A stretch of 64,000 bases of DNA from Halomonas qaidamensis (lineage in GTDB: Bacteria > Pseudomonadota > Gammaproteobacteria > Pseudomonadales > Halomonadaceae). Below the pieces are notes generated by a model that saw nothing but the letters and a program-made list of their open reading frames with translations, made no database searches and had not been told where the DNA came from. Where the stretch lies: NCBI RefSeq assembly GCF_025917315.1, contig NZ_CP080627.1, positions 1,736,001 through 1,800,000 of the forward strand, written 5' to 3'. Of this stretch, positions 62,290-64,000 are shown piece after piece. The position numbers were made by a program, and so were the translations under genes. The first letter of the stretch is position 1. Each line of letters opens with the position of its first letter.

Positions 62290-64000
62290 GTGAGTACACG
62301 CTTTTTGCATCATTTTTTCGAACCGCGCACAGTGGCCGTGTTCGGTGCCTCTGAAAAGCCAGCGTCGTTAGGGGGGTTAGTGCTTAATAACCTTCAGGAG
62401 GGCGGGTTCAAAGGAAAAATATGGGCAGTCAATCTTAAAGGGTACGACAAGGTTTTTGGCGTAAATTGTTTCCGTACGGTAAATGAGCTGCCTGAAATTC
62501 CTGATCTAGCAGTTATTTGTTCTCCTATTGATGGCGTTCCTAGCCTTATCAAAAAGCTTGGCCAGTTTGGTGTAAAAGCAGCTCTGGTACTTTCAGGTGG
62601 TGCTTACCTTGATCGTGAAACGGGTAATAAAGGGTCTATCCGGCAGCGTATGCTGCAATCAGCGATAGAGTCCGGTATTCGTGTGTTAGGGCCAGAGTGC
62701 ATGGGCTTGATTGTGCCTGGCAAAAAGCTGAATGCCTCCTATGCTAGTCAGCCTGTAAAAGCGGGCAGAGTGGCTTATTTAGGGCAGTCGGGGATGCTAG
62801 CCAATGCCATGATCGATTGGGCGGCTGGTCGTGACGTTGGGTTTTCGCACCTAATAACGGTAGGCGACAGTGTCGATGTATTGCTGCCAGATTTAATTGA
62901 CTACGTAAATCAGTTCTCTCCAGCGCAAGCCATTTTGCTACACCTCGAGCGAGTAATGGACGCTCAACATTTTATGACCTCGGTACGTGATGCCTCGCGT
63001 AACCGCTTGGTTGTCGCTATTAAAAGCGGTCGAACGCCACAATCTGATATTTCTGGCATGGCGCCAACCCCGGGTATTGCTAATCGTGACGTGGTGTTTG
63101 ACGCGGCTTTTGCCCGCGCGGGTGTTGTTCGTGTTAATGACTATGATGAGCTGCTGGATGCGCTTGAAACTTTATCGCGAATGAAACCGCTACGCGGTGA
63201 TCGCTTGGCAATTGTCTCTAATGGGTTAGGGCCTGCCATGCTAGCAATCGATAAACTGATTAGCGCTGGTGGGAAGCTGGCAGAGTTTACCGAAGAGACC
63301 CAGCGCGCTCTGCATAAAAGTCAGGTAGATATGAGCAAACCCGGTGAAAACCCGGTGGATCTAGGAGGCAATGCGACGCCAGAGCGGTTTGTTGAAGCGC
63401 TAAAAATTGTTACTGCGGATCCTCATGTAGATGCAGTTCTGGTGGTACACGCGCCTACCCGTTTAGCCCCCTCATTGGCCACCGCCCAGGCGTTAATTGA
63501 TCACCGAAAGTCGTTTAAGCGCAATTTGCTGACAAGCTGGATGGGGCTGAAAGAAGCATTGAACGCCCGGCATATTTGCAATTTGGCTGGTATTCCTACC
63601 TATACGTCGCCAGAAAAGACGGTGAAAGCATTTATGCATATGGTGGACTACCAGCGTGTTCAAGCGCTACTGCATGAAATTCCGCCTAGCTTACCCTTTT
63701 CCACCAGCGTAGAGATTCGTGCGGAGTGTCGCGCACTGATTAAAAACGCCAAAGCGGAGGGGCGACAAACGTTGACCCATTCCGAAACGGCTCAGGTATT
63801 AGAAGCCTACGGCATTCCTGCTGCGCCTAGTGTCTACCTGGCAAACCCTGAAGAAGCATTGGCAATGGCGGATCATTTTCCTGGGCATAAGGCACTAAAA
63901 GTCATTCACGAAGGTAACTGTCGACCTTATCGTTATCGCAAACATCCTCATAAAATTTCCGCAGGGTTGCTCCAGGATTTAGAAACGCCGGAACAAATTG
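62290..64000 (+). CDS. Pat/PatZ-type acyl-CoA synthetase-like protein acetyltransferase (3' end outside window)
   Basis: The visible 570 codons are open to the right edge. They contain the CoA-binding domain (EPRTVAVFGASEKPASLGG, about 12-140), the succinyl-CoA-ligase-like domain (about 150-460, VAYLGQSGMLANAM), and the start of an ATP-grasp domain (about 495 on, LEAYGIPAAPSVYL). This is the layout of NDP-forming acyl-CoA synthetases and PatZ lysine acetyltransferases. The GNAT domain that would decide is beyond the edge. The start is GTG 62290 with GGGGAGA ahead; 106 bases separate it from the divergent deacetylase gene. Confidence 0.88.
   Translation, partial: MSTRFLHHFFEPRTVAVFGASEKPASLGGLVLNNLQEGGFKGKIWAVNLKGYDKVFGVNCFRTVNELPEIPDLAVICSPIDGVPSLIKKLGQFGVKAALVLSGGAYLDRETGNKGSIRQRMLQSAIESGIRVLGPECMGLIVPGKKLNASYASQPVKAGRVAYLGQSGMLANAMIDWAAGRDVGFSHLITVGDSVDVLLPDLIDYVNQFSPAQAILLHLERVMDAQHFMTSVRDASRNRLVVAIKSGRTPQSDISGMAPTPGIANRDVVFDAAFARAGVVRVNDYDELLDALETLSRMKPLRGDRLAIVSNGLGPAMLAIDKLISAGGKLAEFTEETQRALHKSQVDMSKPGENPVDLGGNATPERFVEALKIVTADPHVDAVLVVHAPTRLAPSLATAQALIDHRKSFKRNLLTSWMGLKEALNARHICNLAGIPTYTSPEKTVKAFMHMVDYQRVQALLHEIPPSLPFSTSVEIRAECRALIKNAKAEGRQTLTHSETAQVLEAYGIPAAPSVYLANPEEALAMADHFPGHKALKVIHEGNCRPYRYRKHPHKISAGLLQDLETPEQI

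Overview
The window looks like a chromosomal segment of a marine or halophilic gammaproteobacterium, most likely Halomonas/Vreelandella (Halomonadaceae). This is inferred from gene content and protein style: a SulP-UspA pair, prfC, a complete tusDCBE set, a YccA-type protein, DabAB, and several Halomonas-like small proteins. No rRNA gene, CRISPR array or intact tRNA was recognised by eye.

Layout. 1-8.7 kb is mostly core: the end of a SulP anion transporter, uspA, a HelD-type helicase, prfC, an MFS transporter and a DksA-like zinc finger protein, with a small graveyard (6.5-7.1 kb) where a uspA remnant abuts the tail of another broken gene. 8.8-15.1 kb is accessory: Cys-rich small genes (one broken by TAG), then a minus-strand recombination cassette (RadC/JAB, YqaJ exonuclease, ERF annealing protein, DUF932 protein) and an SOS-boxed umuDC pair whose umuC carries a premature TGA.

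15.7-34.2 kb is an integrative element that resembles the E. coli CP4-57 satellites (YfjJ-like, YfjI/DUF3987, AlpA, P4-type integrase). An IS3-family element interrupts it, and it carries a defence island. A six-gene + strand run holds hsdM, hsdS, a 67-aa ORF, a GIY-YIG/DUF4357 protein, a PD-(D/E)XK nuclease joined to an EVE/PUA-like domain, and hsdR. It is followed by a separate ABC-type ATPase/DUF4276 pair resembling PARIS/OLD/Rlo-type abortive systems, and by an exported protein. 34.2-35.2 kb is a decayed, internally deleted second copy of the same element: start of hsdM, then the hairpin and integrase end.

35.2-64 kb returns to chromosomal genes: a LysR regulator divergent from dabBA (inorganic carbon uptake), a DUF6436 thioredoxin-like protein, a chemoreceptor, an acetamidase/formamidase, a flavin amine oxidase, an Att-like ABC operon (ATPase, FtsX permease, lipoprotein), an FMN alpha-hydroxyacid dehydrogenase, a bd/CIO-type oxidase, YheT hydrolase, an aldo/keto reductase, a YccA-like protein, tusDCBE for tRNA 2-thiolation, an XRE-cupin regulator, and a class II histone-deacetylase-like protein divergent from a Pat-type acyl-CoA synthetase/acetyltransferase that runs off the right edge.

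The most interesting parts are the nested restriction island with its candidate modification-reading nuclease, the ATPase/DUF4276 pair next to it, and the fossil second copy, which shows how the element decays.
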